64,000 bases of DNA from Persicaria tinctoria (taxonomy: Eukaryota > Streptophyta > Magnoliopsida > Caryophyllales > Polygonaceae): the NCBI GenBank assembly GCA_037127255.1, contig JBANSL010000013.1:14404688-14468687 (forward strand). Direction: 5' to 3'. Within the stretch, counting starts at the first letter, position 1; each line of letters starts with the position of its first letter. The position numbers were made by a program, and so were the translations under genes. Shown here one piece after another: positions 38,674 to 50,900 of the stretch. Below the pieces are notes generated by a model that ran no database searches, was not told the origin of the DNA, and was given only the letters and a program-made list of their open reading frames with translations.

Positions 38674-39182
38674 ATAGTGCAATGTCTCAAAAGCCTTGTG
38701 ATGTTCAAATATATCTCCAGTTGCATAGCTAGAACTAGTACTTCCATATGCCGTCTTGTTGATAAGTGTGGTCATGATCGAAGATGGTCAGCTTTATAAT
38801 AAACTGGGTCGGATCAGAGAAATTGTCAAGGCTGCTTTGCCCAACCCAATTGCCATCTTCCTCAAGGAAGGTATCCAAATTGTTTGCATAGTAATGCAGC
38901 GTGCATTCCGGGTACCAAATGACAGTCGCTTGGCTGCGTCTTGGATACAGGTGCTGCATGCCGCAATGTCAAGATCACCTCTGCAGTAGAAAAGGCCATA
39001 CACTTTGTCTGGGCTCGCGACACCTTCATACCCGCTCATGGATGTTTTGTTGCTAAAATCAGAGAGGAAGAGATCCTGCAGGTTCTTCTTGTAGTCGTTG
39101 TCAGCTGTGTAATTTCCGGATGTGTTGTTGCATCGGCTTCTCACAAAACCGAGTTGAGCGTTCACATTGTGTGCGAGTAGGA
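38674..39182 (-). pseudogene. CRK ectodomain fragment
   Basis: The minus frames match CRK1/CRK2 from just after the signal peptide (AQLGFVRSRCNNTSGNYTAD) through the first DUF26 domain (CRGDLDIAACSTC). After a frameshift they match WYPECTLHYYANN and LINKTAYGS, stopping at LHYLIQ. The right side is cut by a Copia LTR at 39183 and the left side by the minisatellite. About 170 codons of homology remain and it is non-functional. Confidence 0.9.
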
Positions 39183-39734
39183 TGTTAGAATTCCATTCGA
39201 TTTCGATCATGAAATCAATCAAACTAGGATCTAGATTTCATACAATTCAAACCCTAATTCTATACCGAAGACTAACCTTGATCCATGACCGTCTTTGCAG
39301 CGGAACAAGCAAACTTTGATCGATTTCTCGCCCCTTAGCCTTCACCTTTCTTTGCCTCCGATGGATGAGACTCCTTGCTGACTATCACCTTGATTCACAC
39401 GTCAATTTCAGACTTGCTTAGGAAAACTTGTGAACGAGCATATAAAGAATAGAGCAACCACTCACATTCTGTAACCACTCTCCTATTTATTTCCCGTAAC
39501 CGTTCACCCATTTATTTCCCTACTAAATTCCTTTATGAGATAGTTATCCATTAGCGTATTATAGGCAAAGGGTGAGGGAATACATAATTACCCCCGGATT
39601 TAATTCTTTAACCGAGACCGATCCATCACGGTTTCGACTTTTATATTAAATCGGACACCATAATATATATGGACTAAATACTCAATTAAACCCAGACACA
39701 TGAGCCACATAAAATGTTTGTAAACATTCTAACA
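39183..39734 (-). repeat. Copia-type LTR (3' LTR, antisense)
   Basis: 552 bp, TGTTAGAATT at the left and ATTCTAACA at the right. Next to it on the minus strand is the purine tract CCAAGTGGGAGAA, which marks it as a 3' LTR of an antisense element. Internal DNA continues to the right (39735-39979, 40246-40363) without a coding frame, and the rest of the element is not seen. Confidence 0.8.
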
Positions 39735-39979
39735 TTCTCCCACTTGGCTCGTGTGACGACTTGATGACTTAATTGAAACCTTAAATGTACAACTATAATG
39801 TATCAAGTCCATACAGTAAATATAACCTTTACAGAATTAGAACTGATCGGATCATGGCGGTCACAATTCATTGAGCGACATGATTCCTTCCACATATCAA
39901 GGAACAATCTAAATTCAGTTATTCTTTAAATATGAGGATAGCTATAAGCCTTAAACAACATGTCATCAAGAAACTATAA

Positions 39980-40245
39980 CACCCTGTTTGGATTGAGGGA
40001 TTTGGTGGGATTTTTAAGGATGGGAAGTGAAGGGAAAGTAAATTTTGTGTTTGGGTGAACCATTTAAAGAAAGGGAAGGAATCTGAAATTTGAGTAACTG
40101 CTCAATTCATTGGGATTTCACAACCCACCAAAAGGGTGGAATTTGGTGGGAAAGTGAAATTCCTCCCCCTTCCCTTCCTTTCCTTTCCCCTTTTCATTTT
40201 CTCATCCCTCCCTTCCCCTAAAAAACCCATGACCCAAACAAAGCC
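39980..40245. mobile_element. PIF/Harbinger-like MITE
   Basis: 266 bp with imperfect termini CACCCTGTTTGG and CCAAACAAAGCC (CCCAAACAAAGCC at the right end), flanked by TAA (39977-39979 and 40246-40248). Purine- and pyrimidine-rich arms pair over much of the length. It sits in the Copia internal remnant. Confidence 0.6.
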
Positions 40246-40624
40246 TAAGTATGCATAAACACCATAATGATAACATGTCTAATAATGCAGAAACATAACC
40301 ATAAGTGTATACAGAAAGTGTCATAACCATAATGAGCTAAAATCATAATAGCAAGGCTCTATCAATAACATAGTTTTATTTAGTATTAGGAAATTTTACA
40401 GAAACCACCCCTTATTTATTAGAGTTTTCATTTAACCACCTCTTATACAAAAGCTTTCAGTAAACCACCCCTTATACAATTTCATCCACACATAACCACC
40501 CCTACCTCTATTCCCTTCAATTTGATGTTAAAAATTTGTAAAAGGACCAAAATGACCTCTTTTTTTACTCTACATCTTCATCTGTCATAGCTCCCTTTCG
40601 TTTCATGAACCCAACACACTAAGC

Positions 40625-40930
40625 AACTTATAGAACTACTGATTAGATCCAGTGCATGCATGAACAGATTGCTCCACCTGACCGACACTAGATTCGGCAA
40701 ATTGTCTAGAAGCATCCACACAGAGATAAATTTGAAGGCAGCAAGTAGGCTCCTTCACTCATTATGAAAGAGAGAGCATCAAATCCAGCTTCAGAAGCCC
40801 CTGGATGCCTTGCCGTGATAGCTATTAGGGACAAAACTGCCCGCCATCCCATATGTGATCGTTTGCGAGCAGCATTTGCGTTTACAAGAGGACCAATCTC
40901 CTGTGTGATAGGTTTGACAGTACACACCCA
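40625..40930 (-). pseudogene. Captured GNOM-type ARF-GEF gene fragment
   Basis: The minus frame reads ITQEIGPLVNANAARKRSH, MGWRAVLSLIAITARHP, ASEAGFDALSFIMSEGAYL and LPSNLSLCVDASRQFAES. A frameshift follows into a further matching block. This order matches the C-terminal helical-repeat region of plant GNOM/BIG-type ARF guanine-nucleotide exchange factors, which act in vesicle trafficking. The Sec7 catalytic domain is not included. It lies between MULE TIRs, so it is a transduplicated fragment rather than a gene. Confidence 0.8.
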
Positions 40931-41458
40931 ACAAAAATTGCACAAAATCGCACCAAAATCTGACATATTCAACACTAGGAAATCTATAATATGCCATTTT
41001 GATCGATATTGCACCAAAATCGCACCAAAATCAAATCGAAATTAGGATTTGGGATTTTTAAAAAAAAAACCCTAATTTTTAACATCTCAACACATAGATA
41101 AAGAAATAGGATCGATTTAAAACTTGTGATTGGAGAACCTTCTGCAACTCGTGATTAAAACATCATTGAATCCCCTCTCCGAATCCTCCTGGTTGTGTAG
41201 CCCTTCTCTTTGTCGATTGCAAAGCCAGCCCTCACGCTGTCGATCGTAGCAGTAGCAGCAAAGGTTGAAGATGGAGAGTAAAAAAGGGCATTTTGGTCTT
41301 TTCACAATTTTTTAACATCAAATTGGATGGAATAGAGGTGGGGGTGGTTATCTGTTGACGGAATTATATAAGGGGTGGTTTATTGAAATTTTTTGCATAA
41401 GAGGTGGTTAAATGAAAACCCTAATAAATAAGGGGTGGTTTCGTGTAAAATTTCCTAA

Positions 41459-41988
41459 TCTATATACCTTTAAAAATCCTGTTCCAAGACCCTTAATGAT
41501 TGAACATTATTATTCCTGGAAAAAAAAATCTTAAACCACACATGAAAAAAAATCTTAATGACTATCAACACACCTTTTCCACATTCCGAACGTTACAATA
41601 TCAATATACATCTATAATTGATTGATGAGCCAATAACCTTAGAATTGATGAGCCCAATAAGCCCAATAACGTTACATAGCATTGATGACTAGCTGCTCAA
41701 CATTCTGAAAGTTACAATGTACATTTAATTTAATACTAATTAGAATTCTATTGATGAGCCCAATAACCTTAGCATTGATGAGCCCAAAAACGTTACATTT
41801 CAAAGCAGCTCCTTCCACATTCGAATTGACCCTTAATGGCTACCTGTTCCATATTCTAAACGTTAGAATATACATTTAATGCTATTTAGAATTCTATTGA
41901 AGAGGCAAGTAACCTTACATATCAAAGCAGCTCTCTTCCATCGGTTCCATACATCCCACCAAAAATTTATTCCATCAGTAACCTCTCT
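41459..41988. other. Helitron 5' region
   Basis: 530 bp with no gene. It has repeated GATGAGCCCAATAA(C/G) and ACGTTACA blocks between 41570 and 41870. Confidence 0.6.
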
Positions 41989-44387
41989 ATGGCTCCCCTC
42001 CGTGAATCCCCGGAAAAAGAAGATCATGTTTTCGTTCATGAACTGCGCGCAGGTCAAGAAGCCAAAATCAAAGTGATGATATGTCGAAAATGGGATGTTC
42101 TTACTCCAAAAGGAAAATACCTTAGCACAGACTTCATCGTGTCTGACGAAAAGGTATGTCATACCCACAACTTTCTCAACATTGTTCGATCTATTTGAAT
42201 ATAACACATTACAATTTACGCTTTGTTGTTTGCACAGGGAAATATTATTCAATGCATTGCGAAAAGTAATGTTGCCCATTGCTTTATAAAACTAGAAGAA
42301 GGTGGCATATATTACCTGAGGAAATTCATCGTGCAACCTAACCCGGACGAGTATTGAGTTCTCAAAGATAATGAGCATATGATTGAATTACAAGGATCTA
42401 CCATTGTCACCAAAACTGCACCAAGCTCTGCAGCTTTCAACCGATACCCTTTCCGGCTGATCCCTTATGAGGAACTCCAACCTACAAACAAGAGATATTT
42501 TGTTGGTGAGTCAATTATGGTCTCGATCAACCAAAACAAATCAATATACTATTTGTGTATGCAGTCCTGTAATTGAAACAAACCTATTTTTTTTAAAAAA
42601 AATTCTACAGATGGTATAGGTTGTGTTACAAATGTTGGGAAACCAACTACCCCAAACGGTTCACATGCACTCGATTTCGACCTCATCAATGAAAGGTAAT
42701 GAGAACTTTAGCTATACTTTCCATTAAGAAATTTATGTCTCTCGCATTTTGTTTTAGGCCTAACACTTTTCCCACTCAATTTTATTTTTCCTCCTAATCT
42801 AAACCTCATAATACAGGGGTGACAGGATCCGAGTAACCCTATGGGGACGGCTTGGTAAGGAACTTTTTAGTCGTAAATCCCACCATACTAAGGCGTATGC
42901 AGTCATTTTAGTGGCAATGCAAGTTAAGGAATACAGAAGTATGTACACAACATACATATCCTATGTCTATAGCCCAAAACCTCCTACATGAAGCTAACAA
43001 TCTTATACAATGTTATCTTTACAGATGAGTTGAATCTGTCCAGCAGCTCCTCAACAATTATCTTTGATGATGCTAGCATCCCACAACTAAAAGAATTCAT
43101 TAGCCAAAACACGTGCAACTACAAGCTTCTCAACACCCTCAAGATCATTTCCACCCATTGTAGTCACACACATATATTAACTAACTAATGTATAATTTAT
43201 CCAGGTACATCACTGAGGATGCTGAGGATGCTCGTCGCGCCGTTAAGGGATCGCTTTTGGAGGCACTAGAACGAGGAAGAGCAAAAAAACCAGTATATTA
43301 AGTTTTTTTCTACTAACTATATTTCCTTATTTTCAACCACACATTGAATCGTCTGATAACATATTCTAACCACATGAACCTCTCATCCACAGGGTGTTAC
43401 ATATGAATGCCAATTACATGTCACAAATGTTCAAACGCGCAATAGTTGGTACAGATTTACTTGCCCCAGTGGAAAGTGTTGGAAAAGCCTCTCACGATTT
43501 GATGGCAAGTTTTGGTGTGAGTCATGTGAAAAGATCGTAAGCTACCCAACTCCCAGGTACTCCACACAAAATATAAAATGTTTAATTACTACATTAAACA
43601 TTTTGGCCTATAATATCAACATCTATTTAATCCATAGTAGCAATCATTTGATATCATTTCCCCTAATGTCACTAGGTTTAGATTGCAACTTGAAGTTGAT
43701 GACCCAACTGGCTTAGCAACTATCACTATGTTTGATGATGTTGCAAGAAAACTACTCAACACCACAGCATTGAAGCTATTGGAAGAAATGAATGTATGCA
43801 CAAGAGTATAGATTGATTCACCTTATTCTTACCTTCATTCCTACTGTTGCCTTACGTGTTTGTTGCTCTCCATAGGATGAAGATGATGAAAATGTGCTCC
43901 CACCGGTAATTTCAAGCCTCATCAACAACACCCTTACCTTAGAAATATCATCGCACTCATACTATAATGATGGAAATTTTGAGAGCTTCACATGCTTGGA
44001 TGTTCACCTGGATCAAGTAATTCCAACTTAGATTTACACATTTATAACAAAGCAAGTTAAAGTAGGGTAATGATTAATACATATTCATGCTTTAACATTT
44101 GTTAGGTTACGTTCGATCACAAAACCAACAACGAGGATTCACCTGAGGATAAGGAATCTGTGCCTCCATTGAAGCGCTTGCGAAAAGCTAATATTGAAGG
44201 CATAATTGACACAACATCTGCCCTTAAAAGAGGAAAGCTCATGTAAGTTCAAATCTATAATGTTTGTGCACATTCCAGATTACCCTTTTCCATTGCATTT
44301 CATTATACCACAGAATGAGACTAAAATGATATCAAACAGCAATATCACAGAAGAATAAAATAACAACCACCTCACGACAACTTTTTT

Positions 44388-44438
<51 letters not shown>

Positions 44439-44497
44439 ATAACTTATAACTTTTCCTCTCACATATGACCAGATTGGATGAAGAAGACGTTGAATGA
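41989..44497 (+). pseudogene. Helitron RPA70-like single-strand DNA-binding protein
   Basis: A multi-exon gene. Exons 41989-42153, 42238-42505, 42611-42695, 42817-42938 and from 43025 join in phase with GT-AG introns, and later exons continue to the stop at 44495-44497. OB-fold-like segments (GQEAKIKVMICRKWD, ALDFDLINERGDRIRVTLWG) come first. A zinc-ribbon block (CPSGKCWKSL...FWCESCEK, about 43460-43540) and a C-terminal OB fold (RFRLQLEVDDPTGLATITMFD) follow. Plant Helitrons often carry such genes, whose product may protect single-stranded DNA during replication. The TGA at 42356-42358 replaces an expected Arg, so this copy is broken. The final exon lies beyond an (AT)n run. Confidence 0.85.
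44393..44435. repeat. AT microsatellite
   Basis: About 21 uninterrupted AT units in the last intron of the RPA-like gene. Confidence 0.98.
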
Positions 44498-45417
44498 AAA
44501 CGTGAAGTTGTGGATGTTAAGGAGTCAAAAGGCACACACAGCAAGTTCGAATTGTCATCTGCCCGTCTTTTCGTTTCTACACATTTAGTTGCTTTTCTTA
44601 TGTTTTCCACCTATTTGCAGACAATCTAAACTCCTAGCATATTTCCCTTACTGTCCATTTACTAGATTTGATTATGTTTTTTTAGCTATATTCTATTCCT
44701 CTAATAAGAATATCGTAGTTTGGATATCATAGCAATTTAAGTATCTAATTGCTAACCGTTACAAGAAATTAGAGAAATACAATCTAGATGAAGAAAATAT
44801 GGCATAATCTCAGTAATTTGGCATCTAATAGAACACTCCAAAATGGGATGTAGCCCTTTAAAAATTGTGTCCTAAGACCTTATTAAGAAAATATGGCATG
44901 GTCTCAGTAATTTGGTATGTACCCCTTTAAAGATTGTTTCCTAAGACCCTATTGTTATCGTAGTTTGGATACCATAGGAATCTGAGTACGTAATTGCTCT
45001 CCATTACAATCAATTAGAGAAATACAATCTGCATTAAGAAAATATGGCATAGTCTGGATAATTTGGCATCTAACAGAACAATGCAAAATGTATGTAGCCC
45101 TCTAAGTTACGGTCAATGACAAACTCGAAGTTTGGCATTAACAAAAGCAACTTTACAAACCTGTCCTTTGAGTTACGGTCAATGTCAAACTGGAAGATCT
45201 ACCCCATGACCCGACAACTATAGGATTCTTCTCCGATCCGATGGAACTTTAAAGTTTTCAAGGAACCCATGTAGGATGCACAAGAACTTTCAACCTAACC
45301 TGGTGATCACCCAAACAAATTCTTGAAATCTTTCTAAGCATTTAAAAATTCCAAATCAATCTAGCTATATGCAAATTTACAATCAATGTGAGGGAGAAAA
45401 ATATTTACCTTAAGAGA
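44498..45417. repeat. Helitron spacer with a 145-bp direct repeat
   Basis: About 145 bp beginning TATCGTAGTTTGGATA at about 44711 recurs at about 44955 with roughly 85 percent identity by eye. A shorter third piece (AAGAAAATATGGCAT..CTCAGTAATTTGG) lies between them near 44885. There is no coding frame. Confidence 0.75.
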
Positions 45418-46152
45418 TTAAGCAACTTCTGCAGTCTCAGATTGAGAAGTTGAAGGTATGTGCTGCAAATCAAATATATGTAGTCTACCAATTCTGAAAA
45501 GATTGTTAAGCCATGAAAATGTAATTTGGCTTAAAAAACCAACTTTATTGAAGCGGTGAGATTCTGATCTATCATCCTCGAGTAATGGTTGCCGAAGATC
45601 ATGGTTTACATATGACCTCCTCAAAGGTAGGGAACTCAAACACAGAAGAACTGATAATGGGCAAGTAAGTACATCAATAAGAGATGGTTTAGGCAAAGGA
45701 GTGTGAAAATCAATGGATGTGAAAAGGTTAATGGAGTAAGTGCCAACCATAATTAAATAAAGTCATGTGGAATATACCCACCACAGAACAAGAACCAAGG
45801 GCCACTTCTTCCTTGAGTATGCAGCAACTGAAGTGGCCAAAGCCCATGTCAATGATAAGAGGATGGATTTATTTGAGAGGGTTTAGGAATACCGGAACTC
45901 ATAAACCCCAAACCCCGGATATAAAACAATGATTGTGAGGCTGTAAAAAGGAGCAATCTTTACTAGGAAATGGGGGTTTTGATATGTTAATCCATTATCC
46001 AAATTCTCTGTGTTCCTTCTTTGTTTCACCCAATCCAACAGCCCCCATGTCAATACCGCATTGATGAGTTCCAAGTAGCCCTCCATTGTTAACAATGAAA
46101 CCCAATTCAGACCTGAAAAGGCAAAGTTAGACAGAGAGACCATGTTAACCAT
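45418..46152 (-). pseudogene. Captured ABCC (MRP-type) transporter gene fragment
   Basis: The minus frame 45750-45418 reads PLPKPSLIDVLTCPLSVLLC, then LRQPLLE and NKVGFLSQITFSWLNNLF. Just upstream is LTWALATSVAAYSRKKWP and WWVYS, with one TGA before the next frame. That order (membrane helices, EPLLE-like linker, F/L-L-S-x-x-T-F-S-W) is typical of plant ABCC vacuolar pumps between TMD0 and TMD1. The frame 46152-45883 may be the N-terminal membrane part. No nucleotide-binding domain is present. It is antisense to the Helitron genes and is a captured fragment. Confidence 0.75.
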
Positions 46153-47936
46153 CGGTTGTTGACCAAAATAAAATTACCCAATTGAGATAATGATCAGAAA
46201 CAAATGAATGTATACCTAAAAAATTGAAAAGATGAGAGCTTTTTTATTGAATTTGGATATAGATAGGAAGAAAAGGCCTTGGAATTTTAGTAATGCGCGT
46301 GGCTGAGAGAGGAAGTAAGTTGAGTGTATTGAGAGCTTGGCAACAAGAACTTTCATCCTAACCTGCACCAGTTACATGAGCACAAGAAATTTCACCTGAG
46401 GATAAGGAATCTGCGCCTCCATGCCCCTAAAAGAGAAAAAGTCCTGTAAGTTCAAGTCTATAATGTTTACATTCCATATTACCTTTTTCCATTGCACTTC
46501 ATTATGTCAACCAATGCCATCTAAACACGGCTTAATATCAAGTCTGATTAGTCAACTAAAAATAAGCGTCTTTACTACCCAAATGTTTCCTTTTTATTTG
46601 AGAGCCCTATTTCTCCCAACTAATTAAAATCAGAGAAAAAAAAAGTACAATTAAAAATATTAATATCAATATTATACTTTCAATAAATGTTTTTAAATTA
46701 CCCTCCTACAACTTTTCTATCATTATACACACCAAAGAACTTTTCAATTCCCAACAGTTACAAACATTGCAACATTAATACTCTCATTTATCAAGAAAAT
46801 AAACCTACAGGACCATATTACACTGTTTTCCGCTATTCTGGGTCGTCTAGAACAAATCACATCAAAACTTATTTTCAACCCTTTGGTCATTAGTTCTGCA
46901 TCACATATTAGAAAACTCTTCATAAGCCAAAAATGGCTGCAGGTACCTTTTATTATTACTTACATACCTTTTACTATTACTTACAGATTTCTTACAACTA
47001 TCTTACATTTCAATCTTTACTAAAATGTGATATGATAAACATTTCAGATTTATTAAGTCGATTCACAAAAACATCGACAACTACGTATGCAGATCAAATG
47101 ATGATAGCCATTCAATCAGTTACAACCACACGGAGTGATGGAAAAGTCCAAAGCTATTGTGGGATGAAGCTAATTCAGAATAGGCCAACGGGTATGACCC
47201 ATCGTGCCATCTTTTAGTAAATTAACCCTGGAATTTAGTAATAAACATGTTACCTGCTGACAGAAATTTGATATCATTAAGTATTCTATTTTGATCTTAC
47301 TTCTTTTTTATAATCAACCACAATACACCTTAACCAAAGCCAAATAGTTTTTTTTTTTAAAAAAAATACTGCATTGAGATATCAATAATACCAAAATTGC
47401 TAACAACAATACTAAAAATGACCTAACCTTCCAATAACCCCTCAATTCTCAATCAAACGGCGAAAAATGCAAGGATCGTGAATTATGCCAAATTAGAGGT
47501 TAAAAACTGATAGGACAAACAAAATTAAGTATCGAATATTTTATCTGAAATATGACATCAAAAACTGACAATAAAAAAAATAAAGAAAAAAATAAAAACA
47601 GCCTAAGAATTATGCCAAATTAGAGGTTAAAAACTGATAGGACAAACAAAATAAGTATCGAATATTTTATCTGAAATATGACATCAAAAACTCACAAGAA
47701 AAAAAATGAAGACAAAAATAAAAACAGCCTAAGAATTAATATTTTATCTCAGATATATATGATCAACTATGAATATTTTGTCTAAAATCTCCTTTATATG
47801 TTATCATTTCCGCATACAATGGAGCTTCAACCTCACAAACAAAGACTAGAGTTTTTTGTGATGCTTCCAAATCCAAAAGTATGTACAGTCTTTGGGGTTC
47901 TTAACTTTCAAGTATAATTAACCTACACTATGCCTA
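46153..47936. repeat. Helitron spacer with a 127-bp tandem duplication
   Basis: Two tandem copies of about 127 bp lie at about 47480-47606 and 47607-47733, nearly identical (one indel and a few substitutions). The rest is AT-rich without a recognised gene. A 94-codon frame at 46933-47217 has no known motif. Confidence 0.8.
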
Positions 47937-50900
47937 ATGATATGGAAATTCATTTTAGATGTTGAAATTGACTACTACAACATTGGGCCTCCTTCACATC
48001 AGTGTCCTCATTGCAACGCAACAATGTGGTATGAAGAGAGAGTAATCAAATCAAAGAAATCTGCAAATCCTACATTCTCACTATGTTGTCAGGAAGGAAA
48101 AGTGAAGTTACAGAAACTCCAAACAGCACCTATGCCTTTGCGGCGACTACTCGAGTATAATAACAACAGTAGTGCAAATCGATTCCAACAAAATATAAGG
48201 ATTTATAATGCCATGTTCTGCTTCACTTCATTTGGAGCTCAAGTTGACAAATCAGTTAACCAAGGAGGCGGCCCTTATACCTTTAGAATCAGTGGGCAAA
48301 ACTTCCACAAGATGGGATCATTGATGCCGGTTGAAGGAGGGCGGCCAGTATATGCCCAATTATACTTTTATGATACAACCAATGAGATCGCAAATCGTTT
48401 GTCTGTGATTCCACATCAAGAAGGTGAAGTTGATGTAGAGATGGTGCAAGAGCTTATCGAGATGTTAGATAAGCACAGCTGCGTTGCAAAGGCATTCAGA
48501 ATGACAAGAGATTGGTGTGAGGAGAACAATCCAACTGATCTGAAACTGCATTTGTTAGGAGAGAGACAACCGTCTGCAAGACAATACAACATGCCCACAG
48601 TTTCTGAAGTTGCAGCATTAGTGGTAGGAGATTTTGGTGAAAGCACTGGAATAAGAGATATTGTGATAAACAGCAAAGCATGTGGATTGCAAAGAATTTC
48701 AGAGTTACATCCTTTATACATGGCTTTGCAATATCCACTTCTATTCCCATACGGTGAAGATGGATTCCATGAGAAAATAGTTTACCATAATAACACAGGC
48801 AAAAGAAGCACAAAAAGGGAATTCGTGACTATGAAAGAATATTATTCATATCGGATTCAACAAAGGTCCGACGAGGATTCAACGTTACTAAGAGGAGGGA
48901 GATTAACTCAAGGATACCTGGTGGATGCATATACTGGAATGGAAGAGCAACGATTAAGGTGGATACGAAATAATTAAGATGACTTGCGAGCTGATGTGTA
49001 CCAAAATATATGTGATGCTGTTACTAGAGGTGACACAAAAGCAACATCAGTTGGTAAAAGGATAGCGCTTCCGTCTACATTTACAGGTAGCCCGAGATAC
49101 ATGATACAAAACTACCAAGATGCAATGGCTATTTGTAGAGCACTCGGAAATCCAGACCTTTTCATAACATTCACAGCAAATCCTAAGTGGCCGAAAATTG
49201 GAGGAATGTTATCTCAAATACCCGGCCAAAGACCATCTGAACGTCCAGAAGTCATGGCAAGAATCTTCAAGATAAAACTAGCACACCTCATGAAAGACAT
49301 TGAGAAAGAAGGCATCTTTGGAAAAACAAATGCCGGTAAGGAATTGAATCTTTCTTTATATTGTACGCTTCACTTTATTATATAAAAAATAACAATGATA
49401 TTATTTTGTCTTTCAACGGTATACACTATTGAATTTCAAAAGCGTGGACTACCACATGCACATATATTAGTTTGGTTGAAAGAGGAAGCCAAATGCAAAA
49501 CTCCAAGGGATCTAGATGATATCATCTGTGCAGAAATACCATCCCAAGAAACAGACCCGAGAGCATACAAGATTGTCACCGAATGCATGTTGCATGGTCC
49601 ATGCGGTGAAGCTAACAAATCTGCGCCGTGCATGGTAGATGGAACATGTAGCAGACACTTTCCAAGGGCCTTTTATGCAGAAACAACGATTGATGAAGAT
49701 GGATTCCCAGTGTACCAGCGAAGAGACAATGGTGTGCATGTAAAAAGGGGGAAAACAACACTGGATAACAGATTTGTTGTACCTTACAACCGTTATCTTT
49801 TGCTAAAATATCATGCACATATTAACATCGAGTGGTGCAATCGATCAAGAGCTATAAAATATTTGTTCAAGTACTTGAATAAAGGCCCGGATAGAGCTAC
49901 TATTGTCATTGATGGGAGTAAGGTACCAAGGAGGAATGGATCAATGGGTGAGGAACACCAACAGACTATAGAGGTGGATGAAATCAAGCAATATCAGGAT
50001 TGTCGTTACCTTGCACCGTGTGAAGCAGCTTGGCGTATATTTGGGTTCCCCATTAACTACTGCAATCCATCAATTATACGCCTAGCATTTCATCTGCCAG
50101 ATCAAAATCTGATAACGTTGCGTGATTCAGAAAACCTACCAGGCCTCTTGCGAAGGAAAGGGATTAAGGAGACAATGTTCACTGAATGGTTTGCTTTAAA
50201 TGCTGTTGATATTGAGGCTAGAAAATACACATATGCAGAAATACCATCGCATTATGTGTGGAATGCAAAAGAAAAGGCTTGGAGACCACGAATACAAGGA
50301 AACTGCATTGGCCGAATGATGTATTCACATCCTACATCCGGGGAACGGTATTATTTAAGAATGCTCCTAAATGTGGTGAAAGGTCCAAGATCATTTGAAG
50401 AAATGAAGACAGTAAATGGAAAGGTATTCAACACTTTCAAAGAAGCTTGCTATGCTCTTGGAATGATCAATGATGATAAAGAATGGACCGATGCGATTAT
50501 AGAAGCAAGATTGTGGGCTTCAGGGGTACAACTTCGTGAGCTGTTTGGAACAATATTGTTGTTTTGTGAAGTTAACAACCCTCAAAAACTATGGGAGCAA
50601 AATTGGGAAGCATTGTCGGAAGATATTTTACATAAGAAAAGAAAGCAATTTAAATTCCCAGATCTCCAGCTAACAGAAGAGCAATTGAAGAACTACTGTT
50701 TGCTGCACATCCAGGAGATATTGAACCGGAGTGGAAGATCACTAGCTGACTATGATGGGATGCCGCTGCCAAACCCAACTTTGTTAACCAATGCAGACAA
50801 TCGTTTAATTCAAGAAGAATTGAACTACAACTACACTGAATTAGCAAGAGAGCAGCAGAGTCTTTATGCCTCCCTTAATACTGAACAACGACTTATTTAT

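Noticed and set aside
40376..40388. Direct target duplication for the MULE at the TAGTATTA border
   Set aside because: The right side gives the inverse complement (TAATACTA), so it is part of the TIR and not a direct duplication.
44280..44610. Minus-strand frames with IYIYIY runs
   Set aside because: Translation of the AT microsatellite.
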